This document shows positions 6,523-6,700 of a stretch of DNA of 6,700 nt, one piece after another. The stretch is from an uncultured Pedobacter sp. (GTDB lineage: Bacteria > Bacteroidota > Bacteroidia > Sphingobacteriales > Sphingobacteriaceae), in the NCBI GenBank assembly GCA_946478755.1, contig CAMLDJ010000300.1:1-6700 (forward strand). Reading direction: 5' to 3'. Position numbers and translations under genes: made by a program. How positions within the stretch are numbered: the stretch's first letter is position 1; every line of letters starts with the position of its first letter. The notes under the pieces were generated by a model. It was not told the origin of the DNA. It was given only the letters and a program-made list of their open reading frames with translations, and ran no database searches.

Positions 6523-6533
6523 GCCCTTAGGGC
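6523..6533. promoter_or_regulatory. 11-bp palindrome GCCCT-T-AGGGC, candidate operator
   Basis: Perfect 5-bp arms flank a single T. It lies 6 bases upstream of the candidate -7 element of the leftward DoxX operon, between the -7 and -33 positions, and 66 bases upstream of the divergent regulator's ATG. It could be a binding site for that regulator or another protein. The arms are short, so chance is possible. Confidence 0.35.
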
Positions 6534-6599
6534 TGCTGCGGTATAAACCGGACATCATAAGGGGGAGTTTGCGACTTTGGTATTTAATATTTGAAAGTT

Positions 6600-6700
6600 A
6601 TGAAGCACATATCTATCCTGATCCCTCATGAAGCGGTGCCATCGGCAATTGTAGATCCGCGGTATATGTTCACTGCGGTGAACCAGTTCCTGGAAAATGC
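6600..6700 (+). CDS. Start of a GlxA-type (DJ-1/PfpI + AraC) transcriptional regulator, 5' end only
   Basis: An ATG at 6600 opens a frame that runs to the window edge (33 full codons and two bases). It reads M-K-H-I-S-I-L-I-P, then a D-P-R-Y-M-F-T-A-V-N-Q-F-L segment. This resembles the N terminus of GlxA-family regulators, in which a DJ-1/PfpI-like domain precedes an AraC-type helix-turn-helix domain; the opening hydrophobic strand is the first beta strand of the DJ-1 fold. The DNA-binding part lies outside the window, so the assignment is from memory of family N termini and is provisional. The gene is divergent from the DoxX-like gene with 131 bases between the two starts, the usual place for a local regulator of that operon. 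An AATATTTG sequence at 6586 is close to a -7 element but is too near the ATG to call. Confidence 0.6.
   Translation, partial: MKHISILIPHEAVPSAIVDPRYMFTAVNQFLEN

Overview
The window looks like a chromosomal stretch from a member of the Bacteroidota, most likely a Sphingobacteriaceae relative such as Mucilaginibacter or Pedobacter. This is an inference. It rests on the protein styles, on start codons without clear Shine-Dalgarno sequences, and on three intergenic sequences that exactly match the Bacteroidota -7 promoter element TAnnTTTG. No search was possible, so the genus is a guess. I see no mobile element, CRISPR array, tRNA or rRNA.

Layout, left to right: (1) the 3' end of a small heat-shock protein (Hsp20), followed by a good intrinsic terminator at 263-302; (2) a complete type II NADH dehydrogenase gene; (3) convergent to it, a leftward pair made of a single-domain response regulator (upstream) and a GNAT acetyltransferase (downstream); (4) divergent from the response regulator, across about 314 bases, a soluble PAS-PAS-HisKA-HATPase histidine kinase; (5) a membrane-anchored DUF2892-SRPBCC fusion protein; (6) convergent to it, a leftward DoxX-like / RibD-C (DHFR-like) pair that looks like an operon; (7) at the right edge, the first 34 codons of a divergent gene that resembles a GlxA-type AraC-family regulator.

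How the parts may work together: the kinase and the CheY-like receiver sit head to head and are a plausible cognate phosphorelay pair. The receiver has no output domain, so it would act through a partner. A 27-bp inverted repeat lies in the shared upstream region and is a candidate operator. The GlxA-like regulator sits head to head with the DoxX/RibD-C operon, and an 11-bp perfect palindrome lies just upstream of that operon's -7 element. That is the usual arrangement for a divergent regulator and its target. Hsp20, NDH-2, the sensor pair and the SRPBCC protein together suggest a stress or redox-flavoured accessory neighbourhood, but the sequence does not prove a common pathway.

I do not see a clearly new multi-gene system. 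The items most worth a second look are the two candidate operators, the response-regulator start (a longer reading frame gives a false membrane segment), the near-identical tandem PAS repeat, and the DUF2892-SRPBCC fusion.
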